Assembly: GCA_002689995.1 (NCBI GenBank)
Contig: NZIV01000070.1
Location: 16,091-80,090 of the forward strand
DNA: 64,000 nt
Reading direction: 5' to 3'
DNA from: Fidelibacterota bacterium
GTDB taxonomy: Bacteria; Fidelibacterota; Marinisomatia; SCGC-AAA003-L08; GCA-2689995
Shown here: positions 37,301-45,860 of the stretch, piece after piece
How positions within the stretch are numbered: position 1 is the stretch's first letter
How the letters are laid out: every line of letters starts with the position of its first letter
The notes under the pieces: model-generated
What the model was told of the DNA's origin: nothing
Databases searched by the model: none
Seen by the model: only the letters and a program-made list of their open reading frames with translations
Made by a program: the position numbers and the translations under genes

Positions 37301-37917
37301 TTACAGATGAAGCTGTATTAAATTTAGCTATTGAAGAAAATTTCATTGGGGAAATCGATGAAAATGGAAATATTGCAGAGTCAAATTTATATTATTCAAG
37401 TATCAAATCTATGATTAATGAACACCAAAGTCAAGTATGGAAAATTAATTTTGAAAATAATTTACCTGAATCACCGCTAGAGTTGTCATGGCATTTTGAA
37501 GAAATAAATGATGATATTGACATTAATTTATATTTTGAAGGTAAGGTTGTGAATATGAAGACTTTAAATAGCACTGTTTTAAATACATCTTCGTATGGTT
37601 CATTCATTTTAGTAGTTGGCCAAAATCCACTTGCTTCAAGTCTAGGTGTTCCATTAAGGTTTAATTTAGGTCAAGCATATCCAAATCCATTCAATCCGGT
37701 AACAAGTTTTAAAGTTGAATTAAATAATGATGGTTATGCAAATATTAATATTTACAATGTTACAGGGCAATTAATTAAAGAAATTCATAATGGCTTTATG
37801 CCTGCAGGATACCATCAATTAAGCTGGGATGCGTCATATCAAGCTTCAGGTCTTTATATTTTAAAGGTTAAGCAGGGCGATAATAATGCAACTCAAAAAT
37901 TATTATTAATAAAATAA
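31351..37917 (+). CDS. giant secreted protein with FN3-like domains, Ca-binding repeats and type IX-style C-terminal domain
   Basis: A 2188-aa protein starting at TTG 31351, 5 bases after the previous stop; the signal peptide is 'MKIHKYISFFAAISILIG'. The N-terminal YPSYGPG domain (about 20-180) is clearly homologous to an internal domain of the preceding gene. Then come 'GCTNEDAINYNLDATIDDDS' Cys units, at least four fibronectin III-like domains ('VELSWNNAYQADYYNIV', 'IELTWEASDLLNLS'), PKD-like parts, and 'DINNNGLWDLDEIYTDINQNG' acidic Ca-binding-type repeats (34880-35110). Cys-rich micro-inserts and a domain with 'IFDIGWHLFGPPVKPY' follow. The end is '[14 protein letters not shown]...ATQKLLLIK'. 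It is probably exported with, and may bind, the neighbouring giants. No catalytic motif was seen. Confidence 0.78.
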   Translation: MKIHKYISFFAAISILIGGGYYPSYGPGFEWNTIESTTNAFIIFDSINIDGVEIDSGQEGGVSGSCPGNDCDIVGAIYNGICVGWTYAPVVNGGVTLGIQLNDGLTSGIEDYPQVNAAFAPVVTFNLFDVSEGVMFYNIASSPLQVGTATLFGALEVVGDGDFQSSDGFLFGEPTDFPLGNPVCNVVAGPDGYYVNFTPFGASGNSLLCGYGGCMDSSADNYDSSAVEDDESCVYAGCTNEDAINYNLDATIDDDSCGFVGCNDPTAGNFVENGPNYTGQLYDCSGNPGILDMSCCQFMGCNVEGATNYVDTSSDCLGEVGGNNDSCCTYAPTDINTSFIVIEEIVNSEIYSTSNLELSWNESDSCPEGTEWSYLVCLDNSSDCDTTSANSIIYDIGWNNSVGYSIFAYGCALDIYDELYGFEVSGTLNSDERPVPEVPNTLAIVDDSGEGYVELSWNNAYQADYYNIVFTNINNMEDLIEFRASGDSSDIVISTENGMSSAILYPLGAGKTYSAKISSVNLNSFNEEQNSSYSLDTENIVVLDFPEAPIGGFMDVDTTSYPYSIELLWDSAPNYGTYLQEWTYEIFQTGIGSIISTTENSALVSGLNAQSSYEFIITATSGYGQIQGAPFIVSTTADGDGADWGFQVKVNHLGYGYIPVDDENNFFGFADEATNYYDNNLDIVEPPSASDFVKFYFLREDWEEDQIGWGSHYTQEVRSRHDEEYAFDNYSEEDLAIFNAQLISNMPGFATLDFDLINFYGDAPVNKTDANYCPVFLKLIAFDEIKYYKIEDNTRITIQINGWTEYDMEFIVGNMVPVEIDNFIGMANNTQSDPFNLRPFIDLSWENHDECVLHNDVEICNSISSRYPQTSYVIEFNDGSEDVELSTDILSYSHPEVGSLSYETEYSFILSGKNNSGKGESSQISVQTFDNLSPNAYAGSSYDDECVWDDYGCGNTYLTPHDGNPNSSNVEVTLRGSGFDPEGLGLRFYWNQISGDSIADLSETYSIQSLIDSAVHEPTFQAGLALSSQPLVYEFELAVTDTFPIGLTQNNGFSVNRDTVKITILPESNLSPVSFLDVTRTYNEAGDLVKSVDYICMAGDTIIYNFEENSVITNQDECEQTDGEWVQHNVNDFLNWNWEAENQIGPIWRVPHDGNPITNFANIQLVNKSYDLDGGESFSDINNNGLWDLDEIYTDINQNGQYDEQLDEIYTLWNRTTPPETYIDANNNGIFDYGEPFNDLNNNGYYDWSEAINLDVLTTRSTPGVDTVQIFIEDSYGYKDTSQMIILILEEPNEEPVVSIGQDKIVFIEPEYESTYSYKCDNPEDECYPIITDADNDVNNIVDTLSISWHNGSNNIEEEFILPEGDHELTLCATDPYGAEACDTKVITVYQEPLPDKVNSFNSYQDLYYIELTWEASDLLNLSDEYSDLGYDDSLLQHIEMYPYNLNAARYEIYRNNELLSIVNRETIDQTEFRYIDNGLNPSTTYEYKIIPLNSHGRAGVPSDDKIISTTDRPTIRLVSPNGTEIWASSYYDPSLGQEIIRAFPVDWEMTSVQNIQKINIYVSHDNGQTWEQAENFYEKNIEAVCSDGESSNNECEDINLELYLNPMSCEAMGHKWVYDGIDKCFAQLVELDSYSEDASNQDLAVQEYTQDAYAISPQIDFTLDSDPELIFNQGDQYIIQDVVEDATYIKGEGIEINHNTLVKIVAYDRGDYFDIYNETPPNGWNSSVTMIEDVSDGSFTLSSNKVTRIFDIGWHLFGPPVKPYIPRMFDAFQEPHGFGDWAYDWISFAQSGSFSDLYMQMGRGYYLNNTSIGNLTIYGDPVINSDFLEYDISDINSGNYSIADIKLNKGWNLISNTLVRPITKYNFEVIHLEDNSNYTYDQAVSYGFVQPNIYGYESGYYTTNSIYPFEGYFLHAARGDMLLKIRPHDFEQLGKVVENDVWELELTAKIEDNNYRDRIVVGLGQSSKDGFKYGEDEVKLPPFTDEAVLNLAIEENFIGEIDENGNIAESNLYYSSIKSMINEHQSQVWKINFENNLPESPLELSWHFEEINDDIDINLYFEGKVVNMKTLNSTVLNTSSYGSFILVVGQNPLASSLGVPLRFNLGQAYPNPFNPVTSFKVELNNDGYANINIYNVTGQLIKEIHNGFMPAGYHQLSWDASYQASGLYILKVKQGDNNATQKLLLIK

Positions 37918-38018
37918 TTTGTGAGGAATATCATTTTTAAAATGGACGAATTAAGTAAACATTACATATGTCAAAATTTTAATTTTAAATTAAATAATAA
38001 AAGAATTTGTTTAACATA

Positions 38019-41000
38019 ATGAAAAAAAATATTATAATTATATTATTTTTAATAGCAAGTACGATTTTGGCTCAAGAAAAATACACTCATGAGCCCACAG
38101 GACTTTATTTTTATGAAACAACGTTATATCAAAGCTTGTATATAGAATCTCTTGAAATTGACGATATTGAAGGTGTTCTAGCTGAATATAGTCTTGGATA
38201 TCAGCCCACTGGTGGAGATGTGGAGCAGATGTTAAGTCCCTTAAATCCAGGTGATGCTGATGCTATTTTTATTTTTTATAGTGATGATCAATGGTTGACA
38301 GAAGATTGTGTAGGTTGGACTTATTTTGGTAGGAATGAAAATGATCTTACAGGCTTAAGAATTTATGGTAATGATGGTTCTACTGCTGAGTCTGAAGTAA
38401 GTAATTATCCTTCAAATGGTGCTGTAGGAAATATGTTTAGATTCAAGGTATATGATGCAAATGCGAATGCATTTGGTGAAGTAGATTTACTGAGTCAAAC
38501 AGATGGTCATGTCAGTCAAAATATTCCATTAGATCAATTTTTTTATGCAAGCAATAATGTTGATGGTTTAAAATTAGAAGCTCAAAATATTTTTGGCTGT
38601 GAAGATGAAGATGCCTTCAATGAGAATCTTGATGCTACAGCTCCCTGCGCACTTTCTGATGAAGAAGATTGTCTGGATTGTGGGTATGAAGTATCAGAAT
38701 TAATATTAGAAGCATATGTAGGCAATATGATTGTAGATGGGAATGAGCCTGTTTATTGTGACTCTACAGAGCATCCACTATATAATAGTGAGTCTGGAAA
38801 TGATATAACGCTTACATGGGAGACTCCAACAACAAACCCGATAGTAACATCTGATCCAAATTTTCAGTGGATATATCGTATAGTTGTTGAATTTGAGGGT
38901 GCTCCTGCAGGTGCTATTGAGGTTGTTGATGTCAACTCATATGTGATTGAGGGAGATAACTATGATGTATCAATATGGGGATTACCAGTTGAAGTTTATG
39001 TATATGCATGGAACGGTTACAATGAGATTCAGAATCTCTATATGTCTTACTCAGGTGGTGAAAATTATGACCAAAACCAGATTCAACTACAGCTGTGTGA
39101 TGAACCACTGCCAAACCCTCCAAGCAATTTAATTCCCGTTGCAGGTGAAGGTCAGGTTTTGCTTACATGGAACCGGCCAGATAATGACCATACACAATCT
39201 TACAATTTATACAGGAACGGAGATGAGGATAATCCAATAAATATTGTATCAGAAGAATATTTAGATGATGGCTTGGAATCAGACAGAAAGTATACATATT
39301 ACGTTAAAGCTGTAAATAGTGGAGGCGTAGAAGGTGACCCTTCCCAAATAATCGAAGTTACCACTGATCCTATGAATCAAGTTCAAGATTATTATTTACG
39401 CGTTGGATTACAAAGTATTGAATTAAATTGGGAACACCCAATTCCTTACAGTGGAGATGGTTATTATAATTATACAATTTATAAATGGCCTTCAAATATA
39501 GCTGATCCAGAAAATCAATGCGAGCCGGAGAATCCACCATGTGAAGAGGAAAATATAACAGGGTATTGTAATAATAATCTAGATATATTAAATCAGGAAG
39601 AGTGTGAAGATACTGGGCGTAAATGGATATATGATAAGCAGTGTGTATCATATACATACTATTTTGAAAATGTTATTCTTGAGGATGAAACTACTACGTC
39701 GCATGTTGAGGCTTTTTGGTTTGACTCAAACGGAGATAAAGTTTTTCAATTAGATGAAGAAGTTTCTGAGTATTTTAATTGTTCTGAGCCTAACCCACAG
39801 AGTCCTATGGGTATAACTCAAAATCGTTTGGTGATTGATGATAACCTAGATGATAGTCAGTATTATTGTTTTTCTGTAGTAGCAGAACATAGTCAAGGAA
39901 AGTCTGAGCATTCTAAAATTATTTGTGGTAAACCGCAACCTTTATTTAATTGGCAAATAGATATTGATGTTGAGCTTGAAGTTTCAAATACTTATTCAGT
40001 TTATGATACCTCAAATATTATTGGTTCATCTGGTGGTAATGGCATGTGGGATCCAAATGAAAATTATACGGATGTTAATTTCAATGGAATATATGATGAA
40101 GGTGATATATTTGATATAGATGAACATGATATTGGTGCTACAGATGGATATGATCCTAGATTTGATCTACCAGAACCAATGACTCCACCGAATCAATGGG
40201 TGCAGCTTTATTTTCCCCATGAAAATGAAGGTATGTGGCAAAATAGTTTTAATTTAAATAAGTTTACACAAGATATAAGGGAATTAGAATATTACCAGAG
40301 CAATCCCAGGACCTGGCTTGGGCATATAGTCACTGATTCACCAGGAGAATTAAAGATTTCATTTGATATTAAGACTGAAATAAACGAAGATAATCCAAAC
40401 GGAAACGAAGATACATTAAAGTTCTTTACCTTTATTCGAGGAGACTTTGTTGATGACCCTATAATGGTGCTCGATAAACTTGTTATCGACGGTCATTCAG
40501 GTGTTCATATGAGTAATGGGACCTGCCCTTTAACCCTGAGCGGTACAGAGAATGAATTGTGTAATGAAACTATCGAAGAGTTATTTGTTCAGCCAATGGA
40601 TACAGTGCAATTTGCAATTACTGTAGGTTACAAACCTCCTCAGGCTCGTCAAGGGCTAGAAGCTATAGGTGATTACAGGCAGATTACAGTTTTTTGGGAT
40701 GAGCCAGATGAATGCTGTTCTACAGATGACGGAATATTTCCGCCAGAGAATTATGATATTTTCAGAAATATGTCTATCTTCGGTGAAGATACAACAAATT
40801 CTATGATAATGGATGGGCTAGAACAAGAATATTATGTTGATTTAGGTGCCGATATAAGTGTAAATGATGACTGGTTTACCAATAACGAAATAGTTGTATT
40901 CGGTTATCCTGATGATCCTAGACGATTATTGGATGAAACTGAATATTTTTATACTGTCAGGGGGAACAATGTTGCAGGTTCTGGACCTTATACTACTCAG

Positions 41001-44000
41001 ACTTCTGCAATTACAGGGGATAATAGAAGTCCAGTTGCGATAATATCACAAAGTAATGGTCTTGGATTAGATGGAAATATCATAGCAGAGGATGTTGATA
41101 CAGTATTTACTCAAATACCCCATAATGGCTTAGGAGATTTAAATCCAATTTATATTTTTTTAGACGGATCTCTATCTGAAGATTTAGATTTACCAAAAGA
41201 TGATATTGCATTTGACTGGAATCTTCTTGATGGAAATGCAAGTATTGATTTTGATAATTCTGAATCTGAATTTATTGAGATAACATTGCGAAATCAATAT
41301 GATACTGACACTAACTATTATCATTTAGAGCTAATTGTAACAGACACCTATTATAGAGGTGTTTGGGATGATGGAGAGATGAATATTCTGCAAGATCATA
41401 ATATAGTTAAAGATACAGTAGTAATTGTTGTTGCACCTGAATTAAATCAGGAACCCGTCGCAAGAATTATGATAGATTATGGTGATTATCTTGAAGATGG
41501 TTTTATTGCCAATTCAATAAATAATAGTGAACAGGAATTTGATATAGTACCGCAAGAATTTTATTCGTATTTATCAATAGATCAAGAAGTGCTTGAATAT
41601 CAACCCTTTATTTGGATACCACCACATGATGGTGATCCTAATACCGATTGGGCTTCCATTGGGCTAAGAGGTTTTGGGGAAAATATAATAGATGTTAATG
41701 AAAATGGATATATGGACCTAGATGAAAATAACCAAGAATTTGAGGATTGGGATGATCTTGATATGAATGGCAGCTGGACCTATGCATCAAAAGACGCTGA
41801 TGATTATCCAAATACAAGTTTAGCTTATTGGGGGATAGAGGGTAGTACTGCACCTTCTGGAGGTCTTCATGATACATTATACTTTGATTGGCTAATTGGA
41901 CAAAATCCAGAAACTATAATATTTGATTCTGAGCCATTGGGAGAATATAACGAAGGTGATATATACGTAGATGCTAATAATAATGGGTTTTGGGATGCTG
42001 GTGATCCATATACCTTTCAGAATTTAGAAATATATAGACAGCCAGGTATATATGATATTAGTTTAGTAGTTAGAGATGATTATTATTACAGAGATACAGC
42101 AAGCTTTAAAATTCATGTCTTACCAGAGTTTAATCAAATGCCTAATGTAAGATTGGGGAATTTTTATAATGATAGGCTTAGTTATCATCTACCTGAAGGA
42201 GAACAGACGTTCTTTATTCAGTTTCCTTTAGATACTTCAGGTTGTGTAAGTTGGTATAATAATTCTGCTTCTCCTGAAATATATGCAAATTGTGGTTATC
42301 CTTATGGGACAATTGTTAGTGAACCATTTAATGATAATGATGGCGATGGTGTTTTTAGCGATGGAGATCAATTTCTTCCAGAGCATGATCTGTTTCCAAA
42401 TGGACGCAGAGATGTTGCACTAACTACATTGTATGATTCGGATAACATTGTAGAAAATAATGGATTTTATGATACATTGTTAGTTCATGAAATTAGCGAT
42501 AATGATTTCTGGACAAATAATGATGAAGAGGTAGTATACGACCAGCTTCAACATAGGTGGTATGTTGATGGTATTTTAAGAGGTGAAGAAGCTGAGTTTG
42601 GGTATGATTTAGACATAGGAACGCATGAAATTGTTATAGAGGTAATTGATCCTTATGGAAACTTTGAGACTGAAAAAACCACTGATACAATTACAGTCTA
42701 TATTTCTATGGAACCTCCTCCAGCCCCAGTTATAGCATCCCAGGCGGAATTAACTGAAGATTTATACTATGTTGAGTTAAATTGGATGGAGTCCGAATTT
42801 AATAACGATAATGATGTTTCAGGGATTGAGGCAGATAATTGGCCATTTGGTTTTCCGCAAATAGCAGAAAATGCACACATTGCAACTGAGTATAAAATTT
42901 TCAGAAAAAGACCTAATGCACAAAATCCGATAGAGACTATCTATATGGAAGTGGCTACATTGAGTATTGATGAAGAAGATGATTATTTTTATAGTTATGC
43001 ACCTAATGAATCTTCTAGAAAGCAATTTACTTATATTGATAATGGGTTGTATCCTGGAGAAGAGTATTGCTACCAAATAAAACCTGCAAATAGTCATGGT
43101 CAATTAGCGGGGAGTATGATATGTGGAGAAACATGTGATCAAGAAGATGCAGATAATCAAACTGAATTATGCGTAGAGACTGTAGAGCAGTTTCAGATTG
43201 AATTAAGCAATTTTATTAAGCCTCATATTATAAACTCTCTTGAATATGATTCTATAGGATACAAAATAGGAAACGAAGAACTGCAAACAGATAATGCTGA
43301 TAATTCAATAAATGATATTGATTTATGTGATGTTTTTGATGGGATTTGGAATCCTGTTGATCAATCTTGCGAATTAGATCCAAGACCATTTTTAGATAGA
43401 ATAGAAGTTGCATATCAAAGTAATCAAATGAATGGTCATAGTGATTGGGTTGATTTGCCTGCATTTTTATATGAATATATTGTTGCATCAAATTCCTATG
43501 TTACGTATTTAGATATGAATAACAACTTATCTATAGAGTACATTGAAGATAAACTTATGCCTAATGGTGATATAGGTTATATTATTAATGACAATGAAGG
43601 TTATGTTCAATTATATGCCAATGATGGAGATTTGTCTAATGATTATTTATACAGTGAATATTTAGAAGATTCAAATGGCAATTTTGGTACAAATGTATAT
43701 AATGATGATATATATTTTAGATTTAGATTGTATGATCATGGTGATTTTGATGGACAGAATTGTAGTTCTATACTTGATATCGATAGTTGTTATAGTAATC
43801 CAAGTTGTAAGTGGATAGAAGAAGAGTCTATATGTGATAATTATTTCTTTGAAGTGTCTACCTTGAGTCCATTAATTATGACTTCAAATACATTGATTCA
43901 TCCGCTATGGACAGTAGACTCCGATCCATTTGAGAATAATGTTGGTGCTGCAGGTGCTAAGTTTATGTTTGGATTACCATTAAATATTGAAGAAAATATT

Positions 44001-45728
44001 TTACTTAACGAGTCATTTCTTGCGAATTTTATTGACTCAGAGATTTTAGAAGGTGAATTTAATGATGAGTGGCTGATTACTGATGATTTGGGAACTTCTG
44101 GTAATCTATTATTAACTGGGCAGGCTAATATTTTATGGCTACAATATCATAACTTATTCAAAGTAACGGGGCAGACGCTTAAGAATAAATCAATTAGTAT
44201 TACTGAGGGATGGAATTTATTGACAAACCCATTAGTTGCTAAAATTCATAAAACTTCATTGCAGTTTATTTCTGGAGAAACGATGCAGGAAATAATTTCA
44301 TGGCAAGAGGCAAAGGAAGCTGGAATAGTTTCATCTTCACTTAATACCTGGAATGCTGAAGAAAACAGATACGATGATGTTGAGATATTGGAACCTTTTA
44401 ATGGTTACTGGATTCATATCGGTGATTTAAATAATGATGGAGAAATTACTCAAAATGGTATAGATAATAATCATAGATATTATGTTTATTATGAGCCATC
44501 TAAAATGCCAACCCTAGAAGAGACAAGTGCATTAGACGTGATTGATTGGAAATTAAGATTGAATATGAAACCAAGAAGAAGTGATGGTGCATTAAGTAAT
44601 CAGTATGGTGGTGATTATATTGAGGTAGGAGTAGGTGATCCATCTATTTTTAATAATGATTTTAAATTTGGTGAAGACGAATATAATCTTAAAACTTTTC
44701 CAACGTTAACATATCCAGGAGATTTATTCATTCAAAGAGCTGATTGGGCAGATTCTCAGTTAGCGCCGGATAATTTAAGATTTTATAAGGACTTTAGGGC
44801 AATTCAATATAATTGGAATGAAATTAATATTTCCAGCGGATGTTCTCAAGAATTTGCCCAGCAGAGTCAGGAGAGTTGTGAATCTGCTGGAGAATGCTTC
44901 TGGTTGAATGATGTTCAGGAATGCGAATATAAGTATGATGGTGCATACGTATGGGAATTAACTTCTATTATTGGCAATGCTAGTAATGTTAGTGAAAATA
45001 CTACAGATGATTGGATTGTAAAATTTGAATGGAATATACAAGATGCAAACGATGCTTTAATAAATATACCTAATTTACCTGAAGATGATCCTGAGACAGT
45101 AAATACGGATGAAAGTGCTAAAATACATTTACATTACGTGAAGGTTTTAGATAGTGAATCAGGAATAGATGATGAGTATCAATATAACACCATAAAGGTA
45201 CCTATGAATATGTATCCATTGCAGGAAATTGATGCAAATGGTAATCTAACCCCTATAGAAGGAGAATGTATTACTTCCGACCCTACTGATCAAAATCTCG
45301 TATGCATAGATATTCCATATTCAGATATGCTAAAGTTAGACAACATGGGTATCGATGATGAATACACATGGAATGTAAGAATAGCCTTAGGTAAAGAGGT
45401 TAAGAGCGATACGCAATTCCTTGGAGAGGAAGAGTCGGTTACAGATTTAGGATTACCAAAGCAGTTTAATTTTGGTGATGCATACCCAAATCCATTCAAT
45501 CCAACTACAACATTTGATTTTGCATTACCTGAAGCTTCGGACGTAACTATAGAGGTATACAATGTCCTTGGTCAAAAAGTTTTAGTCCTTTTAGATAATC
45601 AATTTATAAGTGCAGGTTATCATCAGGTTATTCTTGATGGTGCAGACCTATCAAGTGGCGTTTATATAGTAACCGCACAGCTCGGAAGTAATTATAGAAA
45701 AGTAAATAAAGTTATTTTATTTAAATAA
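38019..45728 (+). CDS. giant secreted FN3/PKD-like protein with Ca-binding repeats and type IX-style C-terminal domain
   Basis: About 2569 aa when started at ATG 38019 (signal peptide 'MKKNIIIILFLIASTILAQ'); the track start at 38007 adds four residues from a TTG. The N-terminal domain ('GWTYFGRNENDLTGLRIYG') resembles that of the previous protein. Fibronectin III-like domains ('GQVLLTWNRPDNDHTQSYNL') alternate with acidic 'DVNFNGIYDEGDIFDIDE' type repeats and short Cys-rich inserts. A late domain 'SITEGWNLLTNPLVAKIHK' parallels one in the 2188-aa protein. The C-terminus is '[19 protein letters not shown]...VNKVILFK'. No enzyme motif was found. A 101-base gap upstream contains only a half Crp-like site. 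It is likely a long surface fibre or scaffold. Confidence 0.78.
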   Translation: MKKNIIIILFLIASTILAQEKYTHEPTGLYFYETTLYQSLYIESLEIDDIEGVLAEYSLGYQPTGGDVEQMLSPLNPGDADAIFIFYSDDQWLTEDCVGWTYFGRNENDLTGLRIYGNDGSTAESEVSNYPSNGAVGNMFRFKVYDANANAFGEVDLLSQTDGHVSQNIPLDQFFYASNNVDGLKLEAQNIFGCEDEDAFNENLDATAPCALSDEEDCLDCGYEVSELILEAYVGNMIVDGNEPVYCDSTEHPLYNSESGNDITLTWETPTTNPIVTSDPNFQWIYRIVVEFEGAPAGAIEVVDVNSYVIEGDNYDVSIWGLPVEVYVYAWNGYNEIQNLYMSYSGGENYDQNQIQLQLCDEPLPNPPSNLIPVAGEGQVLLTWNRPDNDHTQSYNLYRNGDEDNPINIVSEEYLDDGLESDRKYTYYVKAVNSGGVEGDPSQIIEVTTDPMNQVQDYYLRVGLQSIELNWEHPIPYSGDGYYNYTIYKWPSNIADPENQCEPENPPCEEENITGYCNNNLDILNQEECEDTGRKWIYDKQCVSYTYYFENVILEDETTTSHVEAFWFDSNGDKVFQLDEEVSEYFNCSEPNPQSPMGITQNRLVIDDNLDDSQYYCFSVVAEHSQGKSEHSKIICGKPQPLFNWQIDIDVELEVSNTYSVYDTSNIIGSSGGNGMWDPNENYTDVNFNGIYDEGDIFDIDEHDIGATDGYDPRFDLPEPMTPPNQWVQLYFPHENEGMWQNSFNLNKFTQDIRELEYYQSNPRTWLGHIVTDSPGELKISFDIKTEINEDNPNGNEDTLKFFTFIRGDFVDDPIMVLDKLVIDGHSGVHMSNGTCPLTLSGTENELCNETIEELFVQPMDTVQFAITVGYKPPQARQGLEAIGDYRQITVFWDEPDECCSTDDGIFPPENYDIFRNMSIFGEDTTNSMIMDGLEQEYYVDLGADISVNDDWFTNNEIVVFGYPDDPRRLLDETEYFYTVRGNNVAGSGPYTTQTSAITGDNRSPVAIISQSNGLGLDGNIIAEDVDTVFTQIPHNGLGDLNPIYIFLDGSLSEDLDLPKDDIAFDWNLLDGNASIDFDNSESEFIEITLRNQYDTDTNYYHLELIVTDTYYRGVWDDGEMNILQDHNIVKDTVVIVVAPELNQEPVARIMIDYGDYLEDGFIANSINNSEQEFDIVPQEFYSYLSIDQEVLEYQPFIWIPPHDGDPNTDWASIGLRGFGENIIDVNENGYMDLDENNQEFEDWDDLDMNGSWTYASKDADDYPNTSLAYWGIEGSTAPSGGLHDTLYFDWLIGQNPETIIFDSEPLGEYNEGDIYVDANNNGFWDAGDPYTFQNLEIYRQPGIYDISLVVRDDYYYRDTASFKIHVLPEFNQMPNVRLGNFYNDRLSYHLPEGEQTFFIQFPLDTSGCVSWYNNSASPEIYANCGYPYGTIVSEPFNDNDGDGVFSDGDQFLPEHDLFPNGRRDVALTTLYDSDNIVENNGFYDTLLVHEISDNDFWTNNDEEVVYDQLQHRWYVDGILRGEEAEFGYDLDIGTHEIVIEVIDPYGNFETEKTTDTITVYISMEPPPAPVIASQAELTEDLYYVELNWMESEFNNDNDVSGIEADNWPFGFPQIAENAHIATEYKIFRKRPNAQNPIETIYMEVATLSIDEEDDYFYSYAPNESSRKQFTYIDNGLYPGEEYCYQIKPANSHGQLAGSMICGETCDQEDADNQTELCVETVEQFQIELSNFIKPHIINSLEYDSIGYKIGNEELQTDNADNSINDIDLCDVFDGIWNPVDQSCELDPRPFLDRIEVAYQSNQMNGHSDWVDLPAFLYEYIVASNSYVTYLDMNNNLSIEYIEDKLMPNGDIGYIINDNEGYVQLYANDGDLSNDYLYSEYLEDSNGNFGTNVYNDDIYFRFRLYDHGDFDGQNCSSILDIDSCYSNPSCKWIEEESICDNYFFEVSTLSPLIMTSNTLIHPLWTVDSDPFENNVGAAGAKFMFGLPLNIEENILLNESFLANFIDSEILEGEFNDEWLITDDLGTSGNLLLTGQANILWLQYHNLFKVTGQTLKNKSISITEGWNLLTNPLVAKIHKTSLQFISGETMQEIISWQEAKEAGIVSSSLNTWNAEENRYDDVEILEPFNGYWIHIGDLNNDGEITQNGIDNNHRYYVYYEPSKMPTLEETSALDVIDWKLRLNMKPRRSDGALSNQYGGDYIEVGVGDPSIFNNDFKFGEDEYNLKTFPTLTYPGDLFIQRADWADSQLAPDNLRFYKDFRAIQYNWNEINISSGCSQEFAQQSQESCESAGECFWLNDVQECEYKYDGAYVWELTSIIGNASNVSENTTDDWIVKFEWNIQDANDALINIPNLPEDDPETVNTDESAKIHLHYVKVLDSESGIDDEYQYNTIKVPMNMYPLQEIDANGNLTPIEGECITSDPTDQNLVCIDIPYSDMLKLDNMGIDDEYTWNVRIALGKEVKSDTQFLGEEESVTDLGLPKQFNFGDAYPNPFNPTTTFDFALPEASDVTIEVYNVLGQKVLVLLDNQFISAGYHQVILDGADLSSGVYIVTAQLGSNYRKVNKVILFK

Positions 45729-45752
45729 AAAACTGACTGATTCGTTCCCTTT

Positions 45753-45758
45753 TATAAT
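45753..45758 (+). promoter_or_regulatory. possible -10 promoter element of the lipoprotein-TonB receptor operon
   Basis: A perfect TATAAT lies 102 bases before the lipoprotein start, within the only spacer over 100 bases ahead of this operon. No good -35 hexamer is seen at 16-18 bases upstream, so the call is tentative. Confidence 0.3.
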
Positions 45759-45860
45759 GTTGGAAAAATAAGGTCTAAATAAGTAAATTAAACACTGTAA
45801 TATTTCCTATTTCTTTAAAGTATTACATATTCTATTTTATAAAACTTAAAAAAGGGATCA

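Noticed and set aside
37920-37935. Second Crp-like site TGTGA-N6-TCATT before the 2569-aa giant
   Set aside because: Only the left half and three bases of the right half match, and it overlaps the end of the upstream gene region; chance is likely in AT-rich DNA.
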